Positions 12,137-22,846 of a DNA stretch of 64,000 bases are shown one piece after another. How positions within the stretch are numbered: the stretch's first letter is position 1; every line of letters begins with the position of its first letter. A model generated the notes under the pieces. The model searched no databases. It saw only the letters and a program-made list of their open reading frames with translations, and was not told the origin of the DNA. The position numbers and the translations under genes were made by a program. Source of the DNA: Orientallactaga sibirica (Eukaryota > Chordata > Mammalia > Rodentia > Dipodidae); the NCBI GenBank assembly GCA_036365145.1, contig JAEOAD010000055.1:4154001-4218000 (forward strand), given 5' to 3'.

Positions 12137-12325
12137 TTATATTTATTTATTTATTTATTTGAGAGAGAGAAAGAGGCAGAGAGAGAGAAAGAATGGGTGC
12201 ACAAACGAACTCTAGACACATATACCACCATGTGCACCCGGCTTTACACGGGCCCTGGGGAATCGAATCTGGGTCCTTTGGCTTTGCAGGCAAGTGCCCC
12301 AACCGCTAAGCCATCTCTCCAGCCC
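12137..12325 (-). repeat. B2-like SINE
   Basis: Inverted copy with a TTTATTTATT tail, GAATCGAATCTGGGTCC (B box complement) and CCATCTCTCCAGCCC. Confidence 0.92.
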
Positions 12326-12338
12326 AACACTCCCAAAT

Positions 12339-12377
12339 TATTATTATTAGTAGTAGTATTAGTAGTAGTAGTAGTAT
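12339..12377. repeat. (TTA/TAG)n microsatellite
   Basis: Trinucleotide run ATTATTATTAGTAGTAGTAT and similar, next to the SINE. Confidence 0.85.
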
Positions 12378-12740
12378 TTTGCTGATGTGTATGTGGTATT
12401 TGCACATGTATGTGTCCTTGTGGTATCCCATGGGGGTCACTTGCCTGCAGCGAGGTTGCTTGCCTGTGGTGGCTGGAGTGGAACATGGGTGTCCCACTTC
12501 ATCACCCTTTTCCCCTGGTTTGTTTTTGAGTCAGAGTCCATCATTTTAACTGTTTCAGGAGCACACTAGGGTCTGTCAGTTCTCTGCTCTCTGCTCCTCT
12601 GTGGGACTGGGGTTACAGGTGCGTGTGGCCACATCCAGTGGTTTTACGTGAGATTAGGAGATTTGAACTCTGCAGCCTCAGACCCTCATGCTTGTGCAGG
12701 AAGTGCACTTAACTGCTGAGCCATCTTCTCCAGCACCAGC
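12378..12740 (-). repeat. B3-like SINE
   Basis: It has GCACATGTATGTGTCCTTGT, GGGACTGGGGTTACAGGTGC, and the inverted tRNA-like end CTTAACTGCTGAGCCATCTT. Confidence 0.6.
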
Positions 12741-12782
12741 CCTTCCCGTTTCAAATGTTGAAAACGGATCAAAATTTTTATA

Positions 12783-12998
12783 GGGCTGGAGATATGTCTT
12801 AGCAGTTAAGGCTTTTGCCTGCAAAGCCAAAGGATCCATGTTCGAGTCCCCAAAACCCATGTAAAGCCAGATGCACAAGGTGATGCACACATCTGGAGTT
12901 CATTTGCAATGACTAGAGGCCCTGGTGCACTCATTCTCACTCTTGCTCTCTCTCTCATATATATCTCTTTCTCTCAAATAAACTCTTTAAAAAAAATT
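12783..12998 (+). repeat. B2-like SINE
   Basis: It starts GGCTGGAGATATGTCTTAGC and has GTTCGAGTCCCC as the B box. It is followed directly by another copy. Confidence 0.9.
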
Positions 12999-13001
12999 TT
13001 A

Positions 13002-13247
13002 GGCTGGAGAGATGGCTTAGCGGTTAAGGCGCCTGCTCCCTAAGCCTCAGAACCCGGTTCCAATCTCCAGGTCCCACGTTTAGCCAGATGCAAAGAGACG
13101 CAAGGGCGCAATGCCACACTTGACCACAAGGGGGTGCACGCATCTGGATTTCGTTCACAGCAGCTGAGAGACTGCTGGTGCACCCATTCTCTATCTATCT
13201 CCCTCTCCCTCTGTCTCTCTCTACAAAAATAAAAAAAATAATAATAA
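13002..13247 (+). repeat. B2-like SINE, longer subfamily
   Basis: It has GGCTGGAGAGATGGCTTAGC. It carries an extra GCCACACTTGACCACAAGGG segment between the B box and the GTTCACAGCAGCTG region; the copies at 29468 and 29692 have comparable extra sequence. Confidence 0.9.
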
Positions 13248-13844
13248 ATTTATGTGTGGACCAAATAATGTCTGAAGACTTCAGTGTGACCTAACTCACC
13301 AGGTATTGGTTTTAACCTTTGGTTAAGAAGGTAAAGAAGAGTCCAGTTAGGGTTGAACAAATTCATTCTATGGAACCAAGCCTCAAGGACTGGCTGTACA
13401 GAGCACCCTGCCCTGCTCCCACAAACTAGAGACACAGACTGGAGCCTTGGGAGGGAGGAGACAGAGAAAGAGCTCTGTGGTGGACCATGGGATATGGGCT
13501 GCTGGCTAGGAGAAGGAAGAAGATGCTGCTGGCAGGGAAGTGTCAAGGGAATCACCAAACAGGCAATGAAATGACCATGTGCTAGAAAAGTCAAGGGCAA
13601 AGCAATAAAAGACAATGAATATCAAACAAAAGAAAAAATGTTTGACTTCCTAAAAAGAAATGGTAAAGTTCCTTGGTACACGGAAAAAAAAATATTTTTC
13701 TAATTTTTGACACTAAATTTATTGTATTTGTAAACTTATAAATCTATAATTTTGGAAAATTTAACTACTGAGAAATAAATTTAATAAGAGTACATGTAAA
13801 GAAAGATAAATAAGTGCCTTTATCTTTTTATTCTTTCTTCCTTT

Positions 13845-14042
13845 CTTATTTACAAGCAAAGAGAGAAGAGAGGGGAAAGAGAGAGAGAAAATGGGCATGC
13901 CAGGGCCTCCTGCCACTGCAAATGAACTCCAGATGCATGCACCATTTGGTGCATCTGACTTTACATGGGTACTGGGGAATTGAACCCAAACCTTGAGGCT
14001 TTGCAAACAAGTACCTTTAACCACTGAGCCATCTCTCGAGCC
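13845..14042 (-). repeat. B2-like SINE
   Basis: Inverted copy with GAGAGAGAGAAAATGGGCAT, GAATTGAACCCAAACC and GAGCCATCTCTCGAGCC. Confidence 0.9.
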
Positions 14043-14065
14043 TGAAGAAAGCTATACATAAATCA

Positions 14066-14137
14066 AACATGGTAATATCTGCCTGCAATCTCAGCACTTA
14101 GGAAGTGGAGACAGGAGGATCAGTAGTTCAAGGTTAT
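14066..14137 (+). repeat. Left part of a B1-like SINE split by an LTR
   Basis: GCAATCTCAGCACTTAGGAA and GGAGGATCAGTAGTTCAAGG. The remainder continues at 14806-14870 (GACTACATGGAGAGTTCAAG, GAGATCCTGTCTTG). Confidence 0.7.
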
Positions 14138-14805
14138 TGTAAATCTCTTTTGCCAACTTAATTGAATCAGGAATCAAGAAAGAGATATGTGCTGGGCGTG
14201 GTGGCACACATCTTTAATCCCAGTACTTGGGAGGCAGAGGTAGGAGGATTGCTGTGAGTTCGAGGCCACCCCAAGACTGCATAGTTAATTCCAGGTCAGC
14301 CTGGGCTAGAGTGAGACCCTACCTCGGAAAAAAAAAATCCTAAAAAGGAGATATGCTTCTTGGGCTGGTCTGTGAGGCCATTTCCAGGAAGGATTTTCTG
14401 GGGTGGGGAGACCTTCCCCTAAAGTGGGCAGACCTTCTGGTGGCAGCAGAAATAGGATCAAGTAGGAGAAAGTGGCCCTGATTGGCCTGGTCGTCCTTGT
14501 CCCCCTTTGCTGGCACATGCCTCTATCCTGTAGCTGCCTCCTTCACAGACATTGGAACCCAGATTCTTTGTGGACTGAAGACCAGCAGCTCTCCAGGAAT
14601 GCCCCAGGCCTTCAGCACTAGATTGGGATTGCTGAGGCACCCGCCTTGTTCACTGGGACCAGGTTCTGAGTCTCCTGTCTACAGACAAAACAGCCTTTGC
14701 TGTCCTGCTCAGTCCTTATTGGGTCAGCCAATCTAAAAATCAACCCTTTTGTAATACATATTTATCCTATTGGTTCTGTTCCTCTAGAGAACCCTAACTA
14801 ATTCA
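14138..14805 (+). mobile_element. Solo LTR nested in an older SINE and itself hit by a B1
   Basis: The element starts TGTAAATC, ends CTAATTCA, and is flanked by GTTAT (14133-14137) and GTCAT (14806-14810). These TG...CA ends and 5-base duplication fit an ERVL/MaLR-type LTR. The flanking DNA is one split B1-like SINE: left part about 14066-14137, right part 14806-14870. A young B1 (14190-14336) sits inside the LTR. Confidence 0.75.
14190..14336 (+). repeat. B1 SINE inside the LTR
   Basis: GCTGGGCGTGGTGGCACACA through GAGTGAGACCCTACCTCGG and an A tail. It is close to the consensus, so young. Confidence 0.92.
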
Positions 14806-14889
14806 GTCATCCTGACTACATGGAGAGTTCAAGGTTAGCTTGGGCTACCTGAGATCCTGTCTTGAACAAATAAACATGGAAACAGCAAA

Positions 14890-15665
14890 AGGTGATGCAT
14901 TCTTACATAAGAATAGAACTCAGTGAAGATACTCAACAGTGGATACTGCAAGCTTTAAATTTGGCCAGCCAGGCCAAATGAGCCAACGGGTGCAATAGTG
15001 GCATGTCTGTTATGGGGGAAACAAACCACTCTCTGATTGGACTTGAGGCCCTCTCCATGGGAGGGAATATAACCCTGATGCTGAAAACCTACAACAGGGG
15101 TAGTCATGAGCCCTAGGGGTATAACATCTGCTGGTATCTGGCTAAATGTATATACATGCTCACCAAACTTCCTGGTAAGGACTTTTCTTAATGTCCATAC
15201 CCATATATTAATGCTACTCTCACTTTTGGTTAGAGAAGCTTCTCTTTTCAGATGGTGGTGACCTTGGGATGACTCAGAAGGCACCATGGTACTGAGAAGA
15301 AGGAACAGAGGAGTGCTCAGCACTGAAACATCTCAAACATACCTTCCAAGGCTCCAGGTCCATTGTGGAAGAGGGGGCAGAAAGAATGTAAGAGCCAAAG
15401 GAAGAGTAGGACTCCTCACAACGTGCTCCTCCAGACACAAAATGGCCTGGATATCCATGATCTCACAGTGCCTGACACTACCTACACAAGACCATCATAA
15501 TACAAGGAAAAGATGATGACATCAAACTGAAAAGAGAGACTGATTGAGAAGGGGGAGGGGATATGATGAAGTGAAGTTTCAAAGGGGGAAGTGGGGGGAG
15601 GGAGGGAAGTACCATGGGATATTGTCTACAATTAAGGAAGTTGTCAATAAAAAAAAGTAACTAAT
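14890..15665 (+). mobile_element. L1 3' end fragment (3' UTR)
   Basis: Plus-oriented copy of the same 3' UTR as the large L1: it shares the complement of AAGCTTCTCTTTTCAGATGG and the TCCATGATCTCAC region. It ends in an A-rich tail (AATAAAAAAAAGTAAC) immediately followed by a B1. Confidence 0.8.
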
Positions 15666-15678
15666 AAAAATAAAAATA

Positions 15679-15860
15679 AGCCGGGCGTGGTGGTGCACGC
15701 CTTTAATCCCAGTACTCGGGAGGCAGAGGTAGGAGGATCGCCATGAGTTCAAGGCCACCCTGAGACTACATAGTTAATTCCAGGTCAGCCTGGACCAGAG
15801 TGAAATCCTACCTCAAAAAAAAAAAATAAATAAATAAATAAATAAATAAAAATAAAAAAG
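15679..15860 (+). repeat. B1 SINE with long (AAAT)n tail
   Basis: GCCGGGCGTGGTGGTGCACG through CCTACCTC, then an A-run and AAATAAATAAATAAATAAAT. It is inserted at the tail of the L1 fragment. Confidence 0.93.
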
Positions 15861-16060
15861 AGAATAGAACTCAAGACATTGCATGCTCGTGAATGGGAAA
15901 ACTTAATATCTCGAAAATGTTGACCCCCACCCCCGCCACCAAAGTAATTCCAAATAGAAGACAATGACCTTAAAATCTAACATGGATGAAGAAATACCTG
16001 GTAGGTATCAAAACAATCCAAAAACAATCATCAGGATGTTGGTATAGAAATAGGAAAATA

Positions 16061-16203
16061 GCTGGGCATGGTGGTGCACATCTTTAATCCCAGCAGTGGC
16101 AAGGCAGAGGTAGGAGGATTGCTGGGAATTCAAGGCCAGCCTTGAATTGAGTTCCATGTCATCTGGGCTAGTGTGAAACCTTACCTGGAAAATAATAATA
16201 ATT
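16061..16203 (+). repeat. B1 SINE
   Basis: GCTGGGCATGGTGGTGCACA through GTGTGAAACCTTACCTGG and an AATAATAAT tail. Moderately diverged. Confidence 0.88.
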
Positions 16204-17234
16204 AAATGGATTGGTGAAACAGATCAGGAATTCAGAAACAGATCCCAAATATAAATCCTGATTTGGGAATTTTGGGGGTGTCTTTGAGAGCATTAAAGCC
16301 ATATTTCAGCTCTTGGGTGGACAGTAACTCAGAAGTCATGGGCCCTGAAAACTCAATGGTCACACAAAGCTGTCACTGAGTCAGTGACCTCTGGATTCTT
16401 GTCTAATGAAATGGACGTACCAGGGCCTCCAGCCACTGGAAACAAACTCCAGATACATGCGCCACCTTGTGCATCTGGCTTACATGGGTCTTGGGGGATA
16501 GAACCTGGGTCCTTTGGCTTTGAAGGCAAGTGCCTTAACCACTAAGCTATTACTCCGGCCCTGGAGGTTGTTTTTTTTTTAAATTAGATTATAGATAGAA
16601 TTTAAGAAAAGGAAGGAAGACCGAGCTTTTGCCAAGGAGGGAAAAGGGAGTTTCCAGAAATAGAAAAGCCCACCAAGAGATCCATACTGGGGACTTTTTT
16701 AGGTTCTGAATGGGGACTGAGCTAACCAATCAAGAATTCTAATCGGAGATCAGGTGTAATACTTCCAGGAATCCTAATTCTCCAGGAAAGGGGAATTCCT
16801 TTCTAGGGAGGGACTCAGGTTGAGTTTAAGGAAAAAGAGATCTCAGACACTTTAGGCAGTGAGAGATGAGAAGTTAGATTCTCTTCTGACCTCTAGCAAA
16901 GTGGAGACTGCGAGGACAGGCTCAAGGACATTCCTCACTTTACTTTCAGGGGCCCTGTCACCCCTAAAGTGCCTCAATCAGAATTTAACATTCGACACAG
17001 AATGACCTGTGAATTTTGATGGATGATGCTGGCATAATTACGATCACCTGAAAGCAAGTAAAATTTGATAACTGCAGTATCCTAATCCAAGATCTAGTCT
17101 AGATAGACACTCAAACAGAAAGACGTGAAGAAGAAAGAACTCTTAGAAGAAAGTTTTGAAGATTAGATGAATAATCTGAAAGACAATCTGATCAAAGAGC
17201 TCTGAAGGAAAAAACAAGACCCTAAAACATGTTA
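16204..17234. other. Mostly unassigned intergenic stretch
   Basis: It includes one truncated SINE (16408-16561). The remainder is purine-rich, with many AAG and GAA runs, and has no coding frame of note. Confidence 0.5.
16408..16561 (-). repeat. Truncated B2-like SINE
   Basis: Inverted head and body (GGGCCTCCAGCCACTGGAAA to TTACTCCGGCC). The GA-rich and tail parts are missing. Confidence 0.8.
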
Positions 17235-17239
17235 GGCCC

Positions 17240-17620
17240 TATAGTAATTTGAATGTATGTCCCCAATAGACTCAGGTGTTTTATTAAAGCTTGTAACTTA
17301 GATTTCTTGGATTTCCAGCCACCTGGCTGGAAGAGGTGTCACTGTGGGTGGGTCCTGGGGTCTAGCCCTAAGATGTGTTTGGGGGCGGATCTGATTTCTA
17401 GCCTAAAGGTACACAGAGAGGCCTGGGCTTTGCCATGTCCATTTGTCAGTGCTGTGGTACTGGCTGTTGGGGTGGGTGTCTCTGCTCGGATGAATGGAGG
17501 CAGCTTCTTCTGCCATGGCTAGAACTTCCCCTGGATCTGTAAGCTTCAAATAAGTCTCTTCCTCCCATAAACTGTGGCTGTTTGGAAGTTCATCCCAGCA
17601 ATGTGGAACTGACTACAACA
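17240..17620 (+). mobile_element. Solo LTR with a perfect 5-base target-site duplication
   Basis: The 381-base element runs from TATAGTAATTTGAATG (first TG changed to TA) to GGAACTGACTACAACA. GGCCC lies on both sides (17235-17239 and 17621-17625). It carries an AATAAG-type signal before a CTCCCATAAACTGTGG stretch and resembles the MaLR-like copies at 18697 and 33236. Confidence 0.75.
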
Positions 17621-17915
17621 GGCCCCCAGAAGTACAAAGACTCAAAATGAGAGATGTAGAAAGATTTGTTTCAAAAGACCATAATATACTAAGAAGTTTT
17701 ACAGATTAACTAGGAAAACTTAACAGAAAAATGGGCAAGGACAAAAACAGACAATTCTTGGAAGGATTAATCCAAATGGCCAACAAACTGACAAAAAGCC
17801 ACTCAGATCCAAAAGTTGGGAAGACCATTTTCAACTCATAGACAAAACCTACATTTCTGGCAAATTAGCACCAAAAATGAAATGTGCATACACTGTGGAA
17901 ATGTGAATTTTTTTT

Positions 17916-18247
17916 AATTATTGTTTTTTATTGACTTTTATACTTACATACAAAAAAACCCCACCTCATATTTCCCTCCCCTCCCCCATTCCACTTTAGA
18001 ACTCCAGTCTCCACCATACCCCCTCCCTCTCTCCATAAGTCTCTCTTTTAATTTGATGACATCATCTTTTTCTTCTATTTTGAGGGTCTTACGGAGTATT
18101 GCTAGGCACTGCAAGGTCATGGATATCGAGACCAATTTCTGTCTGGACAGTTGCATTGTAAGAAGTCATACCCTTCCTTTGGCTCTTCCATTCTATCCGC
18201 CCCCTCTTCCGCAATGATCCCTGAGCCTTGGAGGGTGTGACAGAGGT
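17916..18247 (-). mobile_element. 5'-truncated L1 3' end with 12-base target-site duplication
   Basis: The copy is the terminal 332 bases of the L1 3' UTR in minus orientation. It is flanked on both sides by TGAATTTTTTTT (17904-17915 and 18248-18259), a direct repeat of the size expected from L1 target-primed insertion. Confidence 0.85.
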
Positions 18248-18379
18248 TGAATTTTTTTTGAGAAGCAAGTTTTATTAAAAATTATAAATCAATGAAGATT
18301 TAGAAACTATCTATCTGTGATCTTATTAACAGGATTTAGGATCACAATGAAAACAAACCCCTGGGCTTATCTAGAGTTT

Positions 18380-18665
18380 CTAGATTAAGTTAATTGAGGT
18401 GGGAAAACCTACCTCCTCCGTGGGTGGGGGAGGGGCGACACCATTCCATGGGCTGTTCTAGACTGTACAACAAGAAAGCGTGGCGAGCAGAGGCTTTCAT
18501 CACTCTACCTCCTAAGTGTGGGCTGAATGTGACCAGCTGCCTCAAGCACCGGTCACCATCCTGTAACTTCCCCACCATGCTGTGTTGTAACTTTGAACTG
18601 GGAGCCAAAATAAATCCTTTCTTATTTTTTTTTCAGGTATCTGGTCATTAGCAATGAGGAAGTAA
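18380..18665 (+). mobile_element. LTR-like interspersed repeat fragment
   Basis: The tract ends with AGCCAAAATAAATCCTTTCTT, a T-run, CAGGTATCTGGTCATTAGCAA and GAGGAAGTAA. This is the conserved end of rodent MaLR-like LTRs (AATAAA, then GGTATxTGGTCA). The left boundary is unclear. Confidence 0.45.
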
Positions 18666-19045
18666 TTATCTATCTACCTACCTACATACCTAACTATGTG
18701 GTGATTTGAATCAAATGGCCCCCCTCCAATTTATATGAATAAATTCATATGTTTTGAATGCTTAGCCCCAGGTGGTGGCAATTTGAGAGACAGAGCCTTG
18801 CTGGAGGAGGTGTGTTGTGTGGGGTAAGCTTAGGGATGGTATACCCAGCTCTCTCTTGCCAGAGAGGAGCTCACTTTCTTGCTGGTATTTACCACCTACT
18901 GTGGTAAGAAGTGGTGATCAGTCTCTGCTCATGCCATGCTTTCCCCTGCCACCATGAAGCTGGAAGACCGAAAGGCAAAGTAAACCCTTTCCTCCTATCA
19001 GCTGCTTTTAGTCGGGTTTTGCTGTTGTTGTTTGTTTGTTTGTTT

Positions 19046-19184
19046 TTCGAGGTAGGGTCCCACTCTAGTTCAGGCTGACCTGGAATTCACTATGTATTCT
19101 CAGGGTGGCCTTGAACTCATGGCGATCCTCCTACCTCTGCCTCCCAAGTGCTGGGATTAAAGGTGTGCGCCACCACACCTGGCT
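19046..19184 (-). repeat. B1 SINE
   Basis: Inverted copy nested in the LTR, with TTTTCGAGGTAGGGTCCCAC and GGTGTGCGCCACCACACCTG. Confidence 0.92.
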
Positions 19185-19412
19185 ATTTTGTCTGTTTTTA
19201 ATTTGAGAGAGAGAGATAGAGAATGAGCATGCCAGTGGCCTCTCAGCTGCTGTGAACAAACTCCAGATGCGTGCCCCCCCCTTGTACACATGTGCAACGT
19301 TGCACATTTGCATCACTTTTGAGTCTGGCTAAATGTGGGACCTGGAGAATCAAACAGCATTCTTAGGCTTCGCAGGCAGGTGCCTTAACCTCTAAGCCAT
19401 CTCTCCAATCCC
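19185..19412 (-). repeat. B2-like SINE
   Basis: Inverted copy with GAGAGAGAGATAGAGAATGA and CTAAGCCATCTCTCCAATCC, abutting the B1. Confidence 0.9.
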
Positions 19413-19465
19413 TGGTTGGGTGTTTTGTCCCAGCAATGAGAAGGTAACTATAGCAATCTATCTAT

Positions 19466-19905
19466 TCATTTTGACCATCAGCTTGATTGAATTCAGAAGC
19501 AGATCTCTGGGAACGTCTGTGAGAGTGTTTCTAAAGACCGTCAGATCCCGAAGGCTCTGGCCCAATCGATGGATTCATCCCTGGATAGATTCACAATAAG
19601 TTAGTATTATTCAGAGGTGCTGAAAGGTAGGAAGTGGGGCCTACTTGGAAGAAGCAGGACACTGGAGATGTGTCACTGGGGCTGTCTCTCACTCCGGCCC
19701 TTTCCTGTATTCCTCTTTTGACTCCTCTCTGCCAAGGAGTGAATAATGACCACAAATCCCCACCTTCATGATGTCCTGGTCAAGCACACAGGGCTAAGCA
19801 GCCACAGACTGAACCCCCTGAAACTGTGAGCCTAACCAAATTGTTCCCCCCTTAAGTTGTTTCTGTCAGGAATTCTGGTCAGAGCAGTACAAAAAAATTA
19901 CAAAT
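19466..19905 (+). mobile_element. LTR-like interspersed repeat, degraded
   Basis: The tract has GTCTGTGAGAGTGTTTCTA near its start and AACTGTGAGCCTAACCAAAT, then TTAAGTTGTTTCTGTCAGG and TCTGGTCA, at its end. The latter is the shared 3' end of the LTR family. The ends are not precise and I saw no target-site duplication. Confidence 0.4.
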
Positions 19906-20993
19906 AAGACAATATCCACTGATCTAGAATCTCACTTCTATATAGTTATTTCTCAGAAACACAACTCCCAAAATGAATCAGAGCTACATCATTTTAAGGT
20001 GATTTCTTTGGATCAAAAATTTTTGAAGTTATAGAGACTGTATAGAACATAATCCATTTTTATATGGCAAACGATTAAAAATCCCTAATATGTGTATGTG
20101 TATATTTGCATGCAATTTTTGGTGAGCTCACTCATCAGAAACTTGAGCTTGGTGAAAACAGAGTCTGATGTGAGGGTGTCAGTACAATTACAGGGGTAGG
20201 GGAAGGGGTTGCTGGTAGAAGCTGCCACAGGTGCTATGGAAAGGCAGGAGAAGCTCAACACATTCTCCAGCACACAAAAAAAAGAAAAAAGCAATGGTTA
20301 AAAAGCAGGAACCTTTGGAATTGGGCTCTCTCACATTGCAGCCTTGCTATTCCTCCCTCAGTGATCCATTCTCAGGAAACCTCCCCGCCCCCCCCCCCAC
20401 ACACACATGGTTTTCTCTGATTTCAGAATCAAGGGACTGAGGGGCAGGGCGGGGAAGGCCCTAGCGGACAGCTGAGAGCATGCATCTGACCTCAGAGTCC
20501 AGAGCTCAGTCCCTCCGCTCCTCTGGAATTTTAGAAAACTCACCGGAATATTGACTTACCTGGCCAGAGACCACACTCAGAGGATTCCTCCAGGTCCCGC
20601 CCTGTTACAGCTGACTGCCTGTCACGGTCCTCATCACAATTTGTCATTGTGTGTGTGACAGTGCTTAACACTTGTTTCCTTAATAAACTCCAAGTGCCCC
20701 AAGGAGAGGGAGCTGCGTGTCCTCAAGGCATCCATCATTTCTTCACTCACTTGCCCTTCTTTCCCTAGACCTACTCCTTTACTATTGTACTCCCTTATTC
20801 ATTCCAGAAACACAGAAACATGTGCTGCTATAGGTCAATGGCTTTTCTCATGAGCCTTTCACTTTGTACTGTGGTGTTTTGGGGGATGGGGAGGAGGTAG
20901 GGTGAAGGATATGACAACAGAATTCTGGGACGGAATCCACAGCTTGGAAGAACAGAGCTAGGTGAGCTGTCAGTTTAGCTTTTTAGGAAAAAA

Positions 20994-21017
20994 AGAAGAA
21001 GAAGAAGAAGAAGAAGA
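20994..21017. repeat. (GAA)n microsatellite
   Basis: About eight GAA units preceded by an A-run. Confidence 0.9.
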
Positions 21018-21952
21018 TTCTGGAAGATGCGAAGAACCAGAGAGCCCAAGGGTGAACATAACAGGCTGGGCTGGGCTGGGTGGAGTCAGACTCCCTTCTA
21101 TTTCCCACAGCACCCAGGATCTCCACTGCCCGGCCAGGTTCAAGGACTTGTTCTGCCTGGACCTCACCATCTCAATGTGTTGAAATGCTGCCCTTTTGTG
21201 GCAACCCGGATGTCCTCCAAGTCTCCCTCATTCCTCCAGCTGCAAAGGTTGCTTCTGGTGCAAACAGATTCCCCAAGCACGAAAACTCTTCTTCCCTGGC
21301 CAGCGACCACTTCCTGGTTTTGTGCAGCAGAATGGGTCCTCTTTCCTTTCTCTACCCCATCCAAGAGGCTTCCCCCAACATTTCCCTGTCTCTGGTGAGC
21401 CCAGGACCCACCACTTGCAGGGATCCTTAAACACCCTGGCCTGATGAGTGAACAGTGCTTTGGGGCAGGGAGGGGAAGTATGATGAGCCCATTTTACAGA
21501 CGTGGAAATGAAGGCCAAGTAAAGTGACTTGCCTTTATGCCCAGAGCACATAGTACAGACAGGGCTGAGTTTCTGATTTCAGAAGCAAGGCTCTTTCCAG
21601 GCTGGTGGGAGGTGGGGGTGGGGTGGGGTGGGTGGGGTTGGAGCTGAATCCTGAGAACCAGCAGACCAGAAAGAGATTTGGAGTTCGGATGGTCAAGTTC
21701 AGGGAAAGCGCAGCTGGGGAGGAGCCAAACTATTTATTATGCTTGGTCTGTAGCTCCAAACAGAGCTGATGGATGGAGTTGCTCCAGCTCCTATAAACAG
21801 CTTGGGCCTCCCTTCCTCTCTCCCTCCTTACCCCTTCCCTCCCTCCCTCCTTCCCATTCCTGGCCCAACTATTTTCAGTGAGCTAGGGGGGTAGGATGGG
21901 GAGATGGATGGGATGATGAGGGAGGATGGAGGATGGAGGAGGGGGAAGATAC

Positions 21953-21978
21953 AGATAAGACAGGTCCTTGAGATAAGA
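21953..21978 (+). promoter_or_regulatory. Paired GATA-factor motifs
   Basis: Two identical AGATAAGA octamers (21953-21960 and 21971-21978), 18 bases apart, in repeat-poor DNA. They match the WGATAR core with its preferred flanks. Function is inference. Confidence 0.35.
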
Positions 21979-22417
21979 GGAGACTGGAGGGACATGGAAG
22001 CTGGCCAGCGAGCATACTTATTTTGCTCCTGTTGCCCTGGACAGCCCACACCCCCTCCTGTGTTCTCTCTGTGTCCCCTGGGTCTGTCTGAGGGCTGCAC
22101 TTAATCCCAGGAGTTCATAAATTCTGGTGGGCAGGAGCCATTCATTCAGGAAATCTTTTCTGAGCTCACTGCCTGTGTTGGCTCACAGGCCCTGGGGACC
22201 CGCAGAGGACTTTGGGTAGACCCTCTCTCCCAGGCTTCTGGTTTGATGGTGGACCAGGCAGATATATCCCGGGAGCCATTGGCAGCTGGAAGAGGAAATC
22301 CAGGCAGTCTCCCCAGAGGAGGTGACTCATCCAGGAAAGGGTATGGGGAGTTTATGGATGGGTCAGGGTAGAACATTCCAAGTGGAGGAGGGGAGAGCCT
22401 GGGACTAGAAGGGTCAG

Positions 22418-22575
22418 GTTGGTTAAGATCACGTGGTACACATCTATAATACCAACACTCAGGAGGAGTAGAGACAGGAGGACCAGGAGCTCAAGGTTAT
22501 CTTTGACTACATAGTAAGTTCAAGGTCAGCCTGGGCTACATGAGACTCTGTCTCAAAAATAAAATAAAATAAAAT
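22418..22575 (+). repeat. Diverged B1 SINE
   Basis: ATAATACCAACACTCAGGAG, GTTCAAGGTCAGCCTGGGC and GAGACTCTGTCTC with an (AAAAT)n tail. Confidence 0.75.
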
Positions 22576-22583
22576 AAAATCAG

Positions 22584-22775
22584 GGCTGGGCATGGTGGAA
22601 TATGTCTTTAATCCCAACACTCAGGAGGCAGGGGTAGGAGGACTGCTGTCAATTAGAGGCCAGCCTGAGACTACATAGTGAATTCCAGGTCAGCCTGGGC
22701 TAGCGTGAGACCCTACCTCAAAAAACAACAACAACAAAATAATAGAAATAAACTAACAACAACAACAACAAAATC
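22584..22775 (+). repeat. B1 SINE with (AAC)n tail
   Basis: GGCTGGGCATGGTGGAATAT through GCGTGAGACCCTACCTC, then ACAACAACAA repeats. It sits head to tail with the previous B1. Confidence 0.9.
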
Positions 22776-22846
22776 ACTGGCTTCAACTGAGTTTGAGTCT
22801 CAGTTCTGGAGTCTCAGTTTCTCTAAAATGAAGAACAGAATTCTCA

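Larger units (their letters stand above)
18697..19455 (+). mobile_element. MaLR-like solo LTR carrying two SINE insertions
   Basis: It starts TGTGGTGATTTGAATC and ends GAGAAGGTAACTATAGCA. Flanks AACTA (18692-18696) and ATCTA (19456-19460) form a 5-base duplication with one mismatch. Inserted near its 3' end are a minus B1 (19046-19184) and directly beside it a minus B2-like SINE (19185-19412). Confidence 0.65.
20300..22415. other. Repeat-poor intergenic stretch
   Basis: Two kilobases with almost no young SINEs, in sharp contrast to the flanks. It contains the (GAA)n run, a G-rich run (21610-21640), a MIR-like remnant (21478-21580, CATTTTACAGACGTGGAAAT), a CTATTTATTA motif at about 21729-21738 and two GATA sites. 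It is a candidate regulatory region. No coding exon recognised. Confidence 0.5.
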
